A stretch of DNA of 64,000 bases from an uncultured Ruegeria sp. (GTDB taxonomy: Bacteria; Pseudomonadota; Alphaproteobacteria; Rhodobacterales; Rhodobacteraceae). Where the stretch lies: assembly GCF_947500045.1 (NCBI RefSeq), contig NZ_CANMQQ010000003.1:310001-374000 (forward strand). The letters run 5' to 3'. The position numbers were made by a program, and so were the translations under genes. The notes beneath the pieces were generated by a model, which made no database searches, was not told where the DNA came from, and saw nothing but the letters and a program-made list of their open reading frames with translations. Shown here piece after piece: positions 17,239-25,817 of the stretch; position 1 is the first letter of the stretch, and every line of letters starts with the position of its first letter.

Positions 17239-17544
17239 ATGACCCATGTTGCAGAAATCGTCACTTTCAAACTCACTGACGGCACATCGCCGGAGGAGTT
17301 TGTGAAACTCAGCGAGACGACCGAGGCCTTCGTGCGCGCCGCCCCCGGCTTTACCCACCGACAGCTTAGCCAGGGCGAAGATGGGCGTTGGACGGATTAT
17401 GTGATCTGGAACGATATGGAGGCCGCAAAAGACGTCGCAGCGCAGTTTCCAAAGCAAGATTTCGCACCCGCCCTGATGGCGGCAATCAATCCCGAAAGCG
17501 TTGAGATACGCCACGAGTATGTACTATGGAAAATGACCGCCTAG
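17239..17544 (+). CDS. Small dimeric alpha-beta barrel (ABM-like) protein
   Basis: This 101-residue protein reads like a ferredoxin-fold dimeric alpha-beta barrel: beta strand VAEIVTFKL, helix SPEEFVKLSETTEAFV, FTHRQLSQGEDGRWTDYVIW, then a second helix. Members include antibiotic biosynthesis monooxygenases and stress-response proteins. GGAG lies upstream of the ATG at 17239. It ends 21 bases before the regulator gene, so the two probably form an operon behind the palindrome. Enzymatic activity is not evident. Confidence 0.7.
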   Translation: MTHVAEIVTFKLTDGTSPEEFVKLSETTEAFVRAAPGFTHRQLSQGEDGRWTDYVIWNDMEAAKDVAAQFPKQDFAPALMAAINPESVEIRHEYVLWKMTA

Positions 17545-17565
17545 ACGTGGTCAGGGCAGCGCAGA

Positions 17566-18237
17566 ATGCGCCGCACTGACCGTCTGTTCGACATCATCCA
17601 GATCCTGCGCAACGGCAAACTGCACCGCGCGCAGGACATCGCGGACCGGCTCGAGGTGTCGGTTCGCACAATCTACCGCGACATGGATACGCTGGTGGCC
17701 TCGGGCGTCCCCGTCGAAGGGGAACGCGGCGTGGGCTATATGGTGCGCGAACAAATCACGCTGCCCCCGCTGAACCTGACACCCGCCGAACTTGAGGCCC
17801 TGAACCTTGGCATGGCGATCGTGGCAGAGGCCGCAGACCCCGATCTCAAGTCTGCAGCCGAGACGCTGGCCGAAAAGATCGACGCTGTCCTGCCCACTCA
17901 AGTCGTGGCCGAGGCCGACAGCTGGAAGTTCGCCGTCTACCCCTTCGCCGATGCAGCACGCGGTCTGGCCCATATGGCGCCAATCCGGGCCGCGATCAAA
18001 TCACGTCAAAAACTACAGCTCAGTTATCGCCGCATCGACGGCACCCTGACCGAACGCACCATACGCCCGCTTCACATGGAATATTGGGGCCGGGTCTGGA
18101 CACTGACCTCATGGTGCGAGCTACGAGATGGGTTCCGCATCTTCCGCATTGACCTGATTGAAACTGTCACGCCCCTGCCCGAGATCTTCTCGGACGAACC
18201 CGGCAAACGGCTTAGCGACTACGACCCCTACGGGTGA
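17566..18237 (+). CDS. YafY/DeoR-type transcriptional regulator with WYL domain
   Basis: This 223-residue protein has an N-terminal winged helix (RTDRLFDIIQILRNGKLHRA, then SVRTIYRDMDTL as recognition helix, residues 3-48) and a C-terminal WYL ligand-sensing domain (about 135-205; SYRRIDG, PLHMEYWGRVWTL). Regulators of this kind usually control the gene beside them. The palindrome at 17167-17194 is the obvious candidate site. The ligand is unknown. Confidence 0.88.
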   Translation: MRRTDRLFDIIQILRNGKLHRAQDIADRLEVSVRTIYRDMDTLVASGVPVEGERGVGYMVREQITLPPLNLTPAELEALNLGMAIVAEAADPDLKSAAETLAEKIDAVLPTQVVAEADSWKFAVYPFADAARGLAHMAPIRAAIKSRQKLQLSYRRIDGTLTERTIRPLHMEYWGRVWTLTSWCELRDGFRIFRIDLIETVTPLPEIFSDEPGKRLSDYDPYG

Positions 18238-18243
18238 TCCGCT

Positions 18244-18295
18244 CTTCATCTGGCCCTAACTACCTCCGCTGGAGGCATGGCCCGGAACGGGCCAT
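18244..18295 (-). repeat. Dispersed intergenic hairpin repeat, copy B
   Basis: CTTCATCTGGCCC is followed by CCTCCGCTGGAGG and ATGGCCCGGAACGGGCCAT, the same unit as copy A in reverse orientation, slightly diverged (TAACTA replaces AAAATA). It fills the gap between two convergent genes and on the minus strand follows the nlpD-like stop codon. Confidence 0.75.
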
Positions 18296-18300
18296 TCCAG

Positions 18301-19464
18301 TCACTTCAGATAGGGTTCAGGATCAACCGACTCGAACCCTTTGCGGACCTCAAAATGCACGTAGGCATTGTCGCCACCGCGCAAAGAGGCAATCTTTTGT
18401 CCCCGACGAACCCGATCACCCTTCTTGACGGTGATCTTTTCGACATTGGCATAGACCGTCAGCAAATCGTTGTTGTGCTTGACCACAATGATCGGAATTT
18501 GATCCGCATCTTCCGTGATCGCGGCCACGGTCCCTGCCTCGGCTGCGGTGACGGACGCGCCCGGTGCGGCCGCAATGTCTATGCCCTCATTCTTGCCCTT
18601 GTCATAAGTGCGTATGATCGTTCCGTTCACAGGAATCCCAAGGGCCGAACTGCCTGAATTGGTCGGCGCTTCGGCAGTGACATCGGGCGCAGGTGCGGCG
18701 GCGGTGACCTTCTCATCCGGCAACGGCTGCGTTGCGCTCGGCGGTGTTGGCGTAGGGGAACCCTCGCCCGGTTGGGTCACAGCAGTTGCCGTTGCCGCAG
18801 GTGCAGCAGCACGAGGCGCGGCCTGATCCTTGACCGGGATCAGCAAATATTGGTCTTCGCGCACTGTAAAGTCTGACCCCAGCCCGTTCCATTCGGCCAG
18901 CGATTCCACGGACACCTGATAGAGGCGCGAGATCGTATAGGCTGTCTCGCCCCGCTTTACTTTATGCCGGATAGGCTCGGGCCCGGTTGCGACCGGGGCC
19001 GGGGCTGCGGCAGGTTGCGCCGGCTGCAAGGTGGATGTCTGAACTGAACCTGTGTTGGGTGCCTCATCAATCGCGGTTCCGGCGATGGACGCGATATCAA
19101 CACCGCTCGGTGCCCCAACCGAACGCGGCAGGGCCAACACTTCACCATCGCGCAACGAGTCATTGGGTTGCAGCCCGTTGAACCGGGCCAGTTCACCTAC
19201 GGGCATGCCGATGCGGGCGGCCAGGTCACCAACGGTATCCCCCTGACGGGCGACCGCAACTTGGTAGTTCGGATAAGTGATTACGCCTCGTGCATCAGGC
19301 GTCGGACGGCTGGCGGTAGCTGCCAGTGCGGCATCCGTGGTGGAAAACCCGCCGACATTGCCGCGCAGATCATAGTCAAACGGCCCTTCGCACCCGGCCA
19401 GAATTGCCAGTGCTGCAACACCACTCGCACAGCGGCGCATTGCTGATTTGGAAACTGCTCTCAT
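18301..19464 (-). CDS. nlpD: NlpD-like lipoprotein: two LysM domains and a degenerate M23 domain
   Basis: This 387-residue protein has a lipoprotein signal ending at Cys25 (LAILAGC), LysM repeats at about 70-112 and 165-210, a Pro/Ala-rich linker, and a C-terminal LytM/M23 domain (about 275-387). The metallopeptidase motifs are incomplete: HxGxD reads NEGID, the middle motif reads YANV, and the first His of HxH is Tyr (YVHFE). This fits a non-catalytic amidase activator such as NlpD or EnvC that controls septal wall splitting. It follows surE and pcm, as in enterics. GAGGA precedes the ATG. Confidence 0.85.
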   Translation of the reverse strand: MRAVSKSAMRRCASGVAALAILAGCEGPFDYDLRGNVGGFSTTDAALAATASRPTPDARGVITYPNYQVAVARQGDTVGDLAARIGMPVGELARFNGLQPNDSLRDGEVLALPRSVGAPSGVDIASIAGTAIDEAPNTGSVQTSTLQPAQPAAAPAPVATGPEPIRHKVKRGETAYTISRLYQVSVESLAEWNGLGSDFTVREDQYLLIPVKDQAAPRAAAPAATATAVTQPGEGSPTPTPPSATQPLPDEKVTAAAPAPDVTAEAPTNSGSSALGIPVNGTIIRTYDKGKNEGIDIAAAPGASVTAAEAGTVAAITEDADQIPIIVVKHNNDLLTVYANVEKITVKKGDRVRRGQKIASLRGGDNAYVHFEVRKGFESVDPEPYLK

Positions 19465-19522
19465 TTTATTGTCCTCAACACCTGCCCCTGTTCTCCGGGA
19501 TTCCGGCGTCTTTAATATACCT

Positions 19523-20173
19523 TTACGCTCCGTCTTTTCCCAGCCCTTCTAGCAAGGGTACAAAACGAACCGGCAACAATTCGTCGTAGTCCAGCCCGGT
19601 TTCAGTGCGTGTGACCCGGATCAGGGTCTGCACCGCATCCGACTGGCCCACGGGCAAGACCATGATACCGCCGATTTTCAACTGCGCCAAGAGCGGCCCC
19701 GGAGGATCTTCGGCAGCAGCGGTCACAATGATACGGTCAAACGGGGCCTGCTCCGGCAGACCAAACGATCCGTCCGTCAACATCGCCGTTACATTTGTCA
19801 GTCCCATCTCACGGAACAACTGCCCGGTTTCGCGCACCAGTCGCTTGTGCCGCTCGACTGTATAGACACGGCGCGCCAGCTTGGACAGGATCGCCGCCTG
19901 ATAGCCCGAGCCGGTGCCGATCTCCAAAACCGTATCCCTTGCGCGGACTTGCAACGCCTGCGTCATAAGCCCCACGACAGAAGGCTGACTGATCGTCTGG
20001 CCGCAGGCGATCGGCAGCGGCGTATCTTCATAGGCACGTTCGGCAAACAGGCCTTTGACGAACCGCCCCCTGTCGATCTGTTCCATTGCCGCCAGAACAC
20101 GGGCATCCGTCACCCCTCGCGAACGCAGGGCAAAGAGAAACTGCATGGTGGTTTCGGCATTAGGTCCGGTCAT
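19523..20173 (-). CDS. pcm: Protein-L-isoaspartate O-methyltransferase
   Basis: This 216-residue enzyme methylates damaged L-isoaspartyl residues to start their repair. It has the PCMT pattern: RGRFV near 32, [20 protein letters not shown] (about 53-72), the SAM loop [15 protein letters not shown] (about 80-94) and [11 protein letters not shown]. Its start overlaps the surE stop by four bases, and the nlpD-like gene follows after 58 bases. Confidence 0.93.
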   Translation of the reverse strand: MTGPNAETTMQFLFALRSRGVTDARVLAAMEQIDRGRFVKGLFAERAYEDTPLPIACGQTISQPSVVGLMTQALQVRARDTVLEIGTGSGYQAAILSKLARRVYTVERHKRLVRETGQLFREMGLTNVTAMLTDGSFGLPEQAPFDRIIVTAAAEDPPGPLLAQLKIGGIMVLPVGQSDAVQTLIRVTRTETGLDYDELLPVRFVPLLEGLGKDGA

Positions 20174-20952
20174 TCGATCGCCTTCAGGGCATCTAGCGCG
20201 TCATACGCCGTCAGGTCAGCCCGCATCGGAGTGACCGAAATGTACCCTTCCAGATTCACCGCTGCATCCGTTCCCGGCGCGGTCGGGTTGTGCTGGTAGC
20301 CGCCCTTGATCCACAGAAACCGGCGCCCCGAGGGCGAACTGTGCGGCTCGACCCCGAAATGGGTATCGCGCCGGAAACCCTGTGGTGCGACGCGCGCGCC
20401 CAGCACTTCTTCTGCGGGAACGGGTGGGAAATTCACGTTATAGAACAAGCGGTAATCCCCCTGCTCTTTCGGCGTCGCATCCAGTATGCGGCGCACCAGA
20501 TCGGCCCCATATTTGGCCGCAGCCTCGAACGGGTCATCCAGCCCCAGATTGCGAGGCCCAAAATATTGCGACAGGGCGATCGCGGGAATGCCCTGCAACG
20601 CGGCCTCCATCGCGCCGCCGATCGTGCCTGAATAAAGGGTATTCTCAGCCGAGTTATTGCCCCGGTTCACCCCCGACAAGACCAGATCCGGTGGGGCATC
20701 TTTCATCACATCATGCAACCCGGCCAATACGCAATCCGCAGGCGATCCTTCGGCGGCATAGCGACGCTCCCCCAGCTTGGCGACCATCATCGGGTGGGTA
20801 TAGCTGATGCAGTGGCCGACGCCCGATTGTTCAAATGCAGGCGCGACAACCCAAACCTCGCCATTTGGTCCCGCCAACTCGGCCGCAATCGCTTCGAGAA
20901 CAATCAGTCCCGGCGCGTTGATGCCATCATCATTGGTCAGAAGAATTCGCAT
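20170..20952 (-). CDS. surE: 5'/3'-nucleotidase SurE
   Basis: This 260-residue metal-dependent phosphatase releases phosphate from nucleoside monophosphates in stationary phase. It starts [15 protein letters not shown], which holds the metal-binding DD, and has [11 protein letters not shown] and [18 protein letters not shown]. The ATG at 20952 is chosen because the family starts exactly here; the frame extends 28 codons upstream without family sequence. Confidence 0.94.
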   Translation of the reverse strand: MRILLTNDDGINAPGLIVLEAIAAELAGPNGEVWVVAPAFEQSGVGHCISYTHPMMVAKLGERRYAAEGSPADCVLAGLHDVMKDAPPDLVLSGVNRGNNSAENTLYSGTIGGAMEAALQGIPAIALSQYFGPRNLGLDDPFEAAAKYGADLVRRILDATPKEQGDYRLFYNVNFPPVPAEEVLGARVAPQGFRRDTHFGVEPHSSPSGRRFLWIKGGYQHNPTAPGTDAAVNLEGYISVTPMRADLTAYDALDALKAIE

Positions 20953-21069
20953 GCCCGATCCACCCTTGTTTTGCCCTTGATAGACGCGCCTCTGCGCTGC
21001 GACAAGCAATGCACCTACGCAATCTGCGGCTTTCACGCACCACTTGGGTGAAAATGCAGGGTCAGAGCG

Positions 21070-22155
21070 TCAGGCCGGGAACACAAAACACCGGTCACGG
21101 CGGATGGTCAGCCACATGACCCGGCCCGCTTTGGGAACAAAAACATTCGGCACCGTCGCCTTCAGAACCGAACCATCATAGTCCATCCGGAACTCGACCA
21201 GGCTTTCGTTGCCAAGAAAACGCGCCCGTTCAACCACGCCCCGCGCCGCAACGCCATCCGTAGGTGTGGGCACCGGACCTTTGCCATTGCGGTCGAAATC
21301 CAGCTTAACGTGCTGTGGTCGAAATACGATCTCGACATCGGTCCCATCCGGCACTCCTGGCGCCAGAAAGCGACCAAAGGGTGTGTGCGCCAAAGCGCCG
21401 TTAACTTGCGACTTCAAGACGTTGACATCACTGAAAAATGCCACCGCCGCTTTGTCAGCCGGACGGGTGTAGACATTATACGGCGCACCCTGCTGCACGA
21501 TTTTTCCGCGCCGCATCAGTGCGATTTCGTCGGCCATCCGCATCGCCTCGTCCGGCTCATGCGTGACCAGCAGAACGGCTGCGTCTTCTTCTTTGAGGAC
21601 TGCAAGCGTCTCATCCCGAATACCGTCGCGCAGACGGTTATCCAGACCTGAAAACGGCTCATCCATAAGCATGATCCGTGGACGTGGCGCCAGCGCGCGT
21701 GCCAAGGCCACCCTCTGCTGTTCACCTCCCGACAGCTGATGCGGATACCCGTCGATAAACCGCATCAGATCGACCTTGGTCAGCAGCTCTTCGACCCGAG
21801 CGCGTTTCTGCTCTTTGTTGCCTTTCAGCCCAAAGGCGACGTTATCCGCCACACTCAGATGTGGAAACAGTGCAAAATCCTGAAACATCAATCCGATCTC
21901 ACGCCGTTCAGGCGGTACTCGGAATACCGTGTCGCAGATCAGCTTACCATCGACATAAATCTCGCCCGAGGTCTGCATTTCGACGCCCGCGATCATGCGC
22001 AAAGTGGTCGACTTGCCACAACCCGACGGCCCCAGCAAACAGGTCACCTGCCCGGCCTGCACGGTCAGCGACACGTCATCCACAACCGTCCGCCCACCGA
22101 AGCGTGCCACGAGATTGCGAATTTCCAATCGAGGAGGAGTTGTATTCACTGTCAC
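21070..22155 (-). CDS. ABC transporter ATP-binding protein, FbpC/PotA type, without permease
   Basis: This protein of about 361 residues is an importer ATPase: Walker A LLGPSGCGKSTTL, signature QLSGGEQQRVALARALAP, Walker B IMLMDEPFSGLD, and a C-terminal TOBE-like region (about 260-360). The type serves iron(III), sulfate, spermidine or putrescine uptake. No permease or binding protein lies nearby, so the substrate cannot be set. I chose GTG at 22155, just before the core; a TTG at 22212 would add 19 residues. Confidence 0.82.
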   Translation of the reverse strand: MTVNTTPPRLEIRNLVARFGGRTVVDDVSLTVQAGQVTCLLGPSGCGKSTTLRMIAGVEMQTSGEIYVDGKLICDTVFRVPPERREIGLMFQDFALFPHLSVADNVAFGLKGNKEQKRARVEELLTKVDLMRFIDGYPHQLSGGEQQRVALARALAPRPRIMLMDEPFSGLDNRLRDGIRDETLAVLKEEDAAVLLVTHEPDEAMRMADEIALMRRGKIVQQGAPYNVYTRPADKAAVAFFSDVNVLKSQVNGALAHTPFGRFLAPGVPDGTDVEIVFRPQHVKLDFDRNGKGPVPTPTDGVAARGVVERARFLGNESLVEFRMDYDGSVLKATVPNVFVPKAGRVMWLTIRRDRCFVFPA

Positions 22156-22235
22156 CAATGGACCCCGTTGCCTTTCCCGATCAAATCCATCGGGCTTAGG
22201 CGGGGATAACAACCCCGCCCATCAGGCGCAAGGGA

Positions 22236-23282
22236 TCAGCAACACCCGGTCGAGGCGGCCTCTCCTTGAACGACAAAGGGGCTATCCCCGCCGCAGCCTT
22301 CAAAAATCCCGTAATGGGTCGTGAAGTCACCGATGAATTCAAAATGACGCGCAAACCGGGTGTCTTGCAGCATCATCCAGGTATTTCCACAGACCGGAAA
22401 CACCTTGCCGGTCTCGATGGCGTGGTGATCATCCAGCACAAACCCGTGCGACGCATGTGGCACGGTTCCGTTGTAGATCACGGCCTGACCATAGTCTTCA
22501 CAGGCGGGCTCCAGTTCTGGAAGTTTGAACAGGCGATAAGTGGCCGAGATAAAGCTTAATGGTGCGACCCGTTCTTCCAGAATTGGGTTCTCGATGGTCA
22601 AAGGCCGATGCGTGACCCTGCGCGGATCACCAAACCCGACCTCCCGCGACATCGATAGGAAATCATTCCAATAGAGCGCGCCTGACAGGCATTCGCCATA
22701 CAGAACCTCATCCTCGGCCATTGCCTTGGGCACCCGGCGGTCGGCATAGACGTCCGAGAAATACATCTCACCGCCCTCTTTCAGTAACCGATGCGCCCCG
22801 CGCAGCACAGCCGCCTTGTCGGTCGCCAGATTGATCACGCAGTTCGAGACGATGATGTCGAACGAACCCGGCTCGAGGTCCAGTTCATCAAGCTTTTCGA
22901 TATAGCCGTGATGAAACTCCACGTTGCTGGAAGAATGTCCAAAGGTCTGTGCGTGGTAATCCTGATGCGCGCGGGCAACGTCCAACTGCTCGGGCGTCAT
23001 GTCCACGCCCACCACACGACCCTTTTCGCCCACCATGGCAGACAGAGCGTACACGTCTCGGCCCGCGCCACAGCCAAGATCAAGGATATGCATCCCCTCC
23101 AGATCCAGCGGCGCGATCAACCCGCAGCCATAGTAACGTGTCAGCACATCATCATGAATTTGTGACAGAATTTTCTTAACGTGATCCGGCATATCATCCG
23201 GTGTACAGCACGCGTTTGTCTGCAAATCCGCGCTGCCTTGCAATACTTCACCATAGTAGTTCTGCACAGCCTCATGATTCAT
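22236..23282 (-). CDS. arsM: Arsenite S-adenosylmethyltransferase
   Basis: This 348-residue enzyme transfers methyl groups from SAM to As(III). The SAM loop is ILDLGCGAGRDV (about 66-77). The arsenic-binding cysteines are visible: C25/C26 in NACCTPDDM, one in SNCVINL and one in GECLSGALY. The chain ends in a GCC that could bind metal or be post-translationally relevant. The ATG at 23282 starts the family sequence MNHEAVQNYYG. No arsR, arsB or arsC lies nearby, so its regulation is unclear. Confidence 0.9.
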   Translation of the reverse strand: MNHEAVQNYYGEVLQGSADLQTNACCTPDDMPDHVKKILSQIHDDVLTRYYGCGLIAPLDLEGMHILDLGCGAGRDVYALSAMVGEKGRVVGVDMTPEQLDVARAHQDYHAQTFGHSSSNVEFHHGYIEKLDELDLEPGSFDIIVSNCVINLATDKAAVLRGAHRLLKEGGEMYFSDVYADRRVPKAMAEDEVLYGECLSGALYWNDFLSMSREVGFGDPRRVTHRPLTIENPILEERVAPLSFISATYRLFKLPELEPACEDYGQAVIYNGTVPHASHGFVLDDHHAIETGKVFPVCGNTWMMLQDTRFARHFEFIGDFTTHYGIFEGCGGDSPFVVQGEAASTGCC

Positions 23283-23379
23283 CCGGGCATTCCTTTTGTC
23301 ACTGGTTGAATTGCAGCTAGTGCAGCATACCGCGCCGCGCAATCTACCAGAGCCCATTCTGACGAAACAGTGACAGCGT

Positions 23380-24492
23380 TCAGGCCAGCAGTTCGAAATC
23401 AATGCCCGTGCGCACCCGCCCGTTCACCTGAATCTCCAACCGATGCGGTCCGGGCACCAGTTTAAACGTGGTCGCATTACCTTTGAGCTTATGACGTTTG
23501 CTGAGCGTCAGTTGCCCATCTTTCAGTTCTGCCTGTTTCAGCTTGTGAACCTTGGGTGAAACTTTCCCACCAGGACGTTGGAAATGAACAATATAATCGA
23601 TCAGTACGGGTTGGCTGTTCGCGCCATTCAAACGGGTTTCGAATTCCAGAACCTCACCAATCCGAGCCGGGCCGTTTACCTGGAGCTCAACCGTAATATC
23701 GGCATCCGGATCATATCCCAAGGCCCTCATCGCCCCCGAATGCCCTGATTTTACAAGACCTCTCAAGGCGTGTGAGGTCATCCAGTGCAACTCTTCCCTG
23801 TCCTGTTGATTTGACTCGCCCCACAAACGCAGGCGCTCCAGCACAATATCCGGGTCTTTTTTGGTGATGTCATTCAAGTGGTTTGCAATCGAACGCGTCA
23901 CATAACGCGTTTGGTCCCCATGTAGCCGGTCAAGCAACGGCAACGGGTCTGACAGGGCCAAACCAACGGCCTGCCCCCACGGCAAACGTGGCCGCGTTCC
24001 TTCGCTGACCAGACGACGCACATGATAGCTGGGATGCGCGCACCAGTCCTGCATCCGTTCCATCACCAGTTCGGGATGGTGGTTGAGGAAGGGGCGGATC
24101 GCCCATTCCATTGAAAATCTCTGAGTTATCTCTTCCAAAACCGACAGCGACAATTCAGGGTGATCAAGGCCGATCGCGCAGACCCAATCGCCTAAGGGTG
24201 CAAAGATGAAATCACCGAAATCATCATCGCTTTTGCCGGGGTCCAACGGAGGCGGCAACGCCCGCAGAATGATCGGAGCAACCGTAGGCAAATCACCGGG
24301 AACGGCGTCTTGTAAACACGCCGCGATCCACGCCATACGTTCTTTCAGCTCAAGTTCAGGCAGGCGTGCCATCACCTTTGCTTCGAACGCTTCCGCTTTG
24401 AAACTTGGTTCAGCATCAGCGAATAAACCCGCTAGATAGCGCGTCTTTTCCGCATTGAAAAACTGATCCTTCAGGGAAAAATTTTGCGTCAT
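23380..24492 (-). CDS. alkC: AlkC-like DNA alkylation repair glycosylase with Ig-like domain
   Basis: This 370-residue protein has helical HEAT-like repeats (about 1-260; HPSYHVRRLVSEGTRPRLPW and SIANHLNDITKKDPDIVLE are family-like) followed by a beta-rich C-terminal domain of about 105 residues. That layout is typical of AlkC, which excises 3-methyl bases from alkylated DNA; AlkD lacks the C-terminal Ig-like domain. It starts two bases after the SDR gene stops, so the two are coupled. A LexA-type box stands at the head of the strand (25727-25741). Confidence 0.82.
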   Translation of the reverse strand: MTQNFSLKDQFFNAEKTRYLAGLFADAEPSFKAEAFEAKVMARLPELELKERMAWIAACLQDAVPGDLPTVAPIILRALPPPLDPGKSDDDFGDFIFAPLGDWVCAIGLDHPELSLSVLEEITQRFSMEWAIRPFLNHHPELVMERMQDWCAHPSYHVRRLVSEGTRPRLPWGQAVGLALSDPLPLLDRLHGDQTRYVTRSIANHLNDITKKDPDIVLERLRLWGESNQQDREELHWMTSHALRGLVKSGHSGAMRALGYDPDADITVELQVNGPARIGEVLEFETRLNGANSQPVLIDYIVHFQRPGGKVSPKVHKLKQAELKDGQLTLSKRHKLKGNATTFKLVPGPHRLEIQVNGRVRTGIDFELLA

Positions 24493-24494
24493 TC

Positions 24495-25274
24495 TTACAT
24501 CGTCAGATTGGTACCACCGCCGTCCAGCAGAATGTTCTGCCCAACGATAAATCCGGCATGTTGCGAACATAGAAACGCGCAAGCCGCCCCGAACTCCGCC
24601 CGAGTTCCATAACGGCGCGCGGGGATGGTCGCGGCACGTTCTGCCCGCGCCTCATCAATCGAGATACCCTTTTGCGCGGACACCCCGCCATCCAGAGCAT
24701 CCGCCCGGTCAGTTGCATGAATTCCGGGCAACAGATTGTTGATCGCAACCCCATTCGCGGCCACTTGCCGCGATGTGCCGGCCACATATCCGGTCAATCC
24801 CGTTCGCGCCGCATTTGACAGGCCCAGCACCGCAATCGGCGCACGCACGGATTGCGAGGTGATATTCACCACCCGGCCCCAGCCTTTATCCATCATCCCC
24901 GGCAGCAGCGCCTTCATGAAGGCAATCGGCGTCAGCATGTTGGCGTCCAGCGCTTTGATGAAATCGTCCCGTTCCCAATCCGACCACATACCGGGTGGCG
25001 GCCCGCCAGCATTTGTAACAAGGATATCAACACTCTGCGCGGCATTGATCACCTCAGCCTGACCTTCGGGCGTGGTGACATCGCACGCGACAGCCTGCAC
25101 TGCGACACCATAGGTCGACCGCAGGCGTGTGGCCTCGGCCTCAAGCACTTCGGCACCCCGCGCATTCATTACCAGGTCGACACCGGCCTCGGCCAGTGCC
25201 TCGGCACAGCCCAAACCCAGCCCTTTGCTGCTGGCGCAAACCAACGCACGTTTTCCACGAATTCCCAGATCCAT
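24495..25274 (-). CDS. SDR-fold protein lacking the catalytic Tyr-Lys
   Basis: This 259-residue Rossmann protein has CASSKGLGLGCAEALA (residues 13-28), the NAG motif as NAGGPPPG, and a C-terminus typical of SDRs. Where YxxxK is expected the chain reads LGLSNAARTGLTG, so the catalytic Tyr and Lys are both missing, a known variant of FabG-like proteins. GGGAGGGTCAG precedes the ATG. It lies between a SnoaL-like gene and alkC. Whether it is an enzyme is uncertain. Confidence 0.85.
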   Translation of the reverse strand: MDLGIRGKRALVCASSKGLGLGCAEALAEAGVDLVMNARGAEVLEAEATRLRSTYGVAVQAVACDVTTPEGQAEVINAAQSVDILVTNAGGPPPGMWSDWERDDFIKALDANMLTPIAFMKALLPGMMDKGWGRVVNITSQSVRAPIAVLGLSNAARTGLTGYVAGTSRQVAANGVAINNLLPGIHATDRADALDGGVSAQKGISIDEARAERAATIPARRYGTRAEFGAACAFLCSQHAGFIVGQNILLDGGGTNLTM

Positions 25275-25289
25275 TCTGACCCTCCCTTA

Positions 25290-25322
25290 CCTTGCCACAC
25301 ATCTAGCACCGGCCCGGCAAGG
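25290..25322 (-). repeat. Inverted repeat between the SnoaL-like and SDR genes
   Basis: CCTTGCC (25290-25296) and GGCAAGG (25316-25322) can pair around a 19-base loop. There is no T-run on either side. It sits directly upstream of the SDR ribosome site and could modulate expression of the two distal genes. Confidence 0.35.
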
Positions 25323-25345
25323 AAGGCCAGAATGGGATTGTTGGA

Positions 25346-25708
25346 TCAGTAGAAGAACTCTTCCCGCACGATCTTGCCGTCGGCAACGTGATAGACACCG
25401 ACCTCGCGCATATCAAAGCTTTCGCCGGATTCCTTCACCTTGCCCTGAACTTCAAAAATCACGGCAAACCGGTCGTCACCATGCGGGAACGGATCACTGA
25501 CCGATGCACCCGAGACCTCATGCGCGCCTTCCCACCATTCGTGTTTGCCTCGGATCGCGTCCCGGCCATGTGTTTCTCGCCCCATACCCATCGCGTCCGC
25601 GGCCTCAACTGAAACCGCATCCGCTGCATAGAGCTTATCCAGATTTTCCTTGGCTCGGTTCTCACGGCATCCGGCAACCAGTTCGTCAGCAATCTCTTTC
25701 AAATTCAT
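25346..25708 (-). CDS. SnoaL-like (NTF2-fold) small protein
   Basis: This 120-residue protein has the SnoaL/DUF4440-like pattern: an N-terminal helix, then KLYAADAVSVEAAD, GRDAIRGKHEWWEG and a final REVGVYHVADGKIVREEFFY-type strand pair. Such proteins act as small isomerases or hydrolases, or lack activity. The ATG at 25708 gives the usual family length. It is the first gene after a LexA-type box 19 bases upstream, and the SDR and alkC genes follow on the same strand. Confidence 0.78.
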   Translation of the reverse strand: MNLKEIADELVAGCRENRAKENLDKLYAADAVSVEAADAMGMGRETHGRDAIRGKHEWWEGAHEVSGASVSDPFPHGDDRFAVIFEVQGKVKESGESFDMREVGVYHVADGKIVREEFFY

Positions 25709-25726
25709 CGGTCCACTCCACAATTT

Positions 25727-25741
25727 GTTCACTATATGTTC
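25727..25741. promoter_or_regulatory. Candidate LexA (SOS) box, GTTC-N7-GTTC
   Basis: GTTCACTATATGTTC fits the alphaproteobacterial LexA consensus of GTTC direct repeats seven bases apart, with an AT-rich spacer. It lies in the 109-base gap between the divergent SnoaL-like gene (start 25708) and prfC (start 25818). Position favours control of the minus-strand SnoaL-SDR-alkC group. Confidence 0.6.
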
Positions 25742-25817
25742 TTATTGCCACAGAGACATGATTCGAACCAGTCCCTTTGTCTTGCTTCGGCAGGATTCCC
25801 CGCCTATACGCGCGTGC

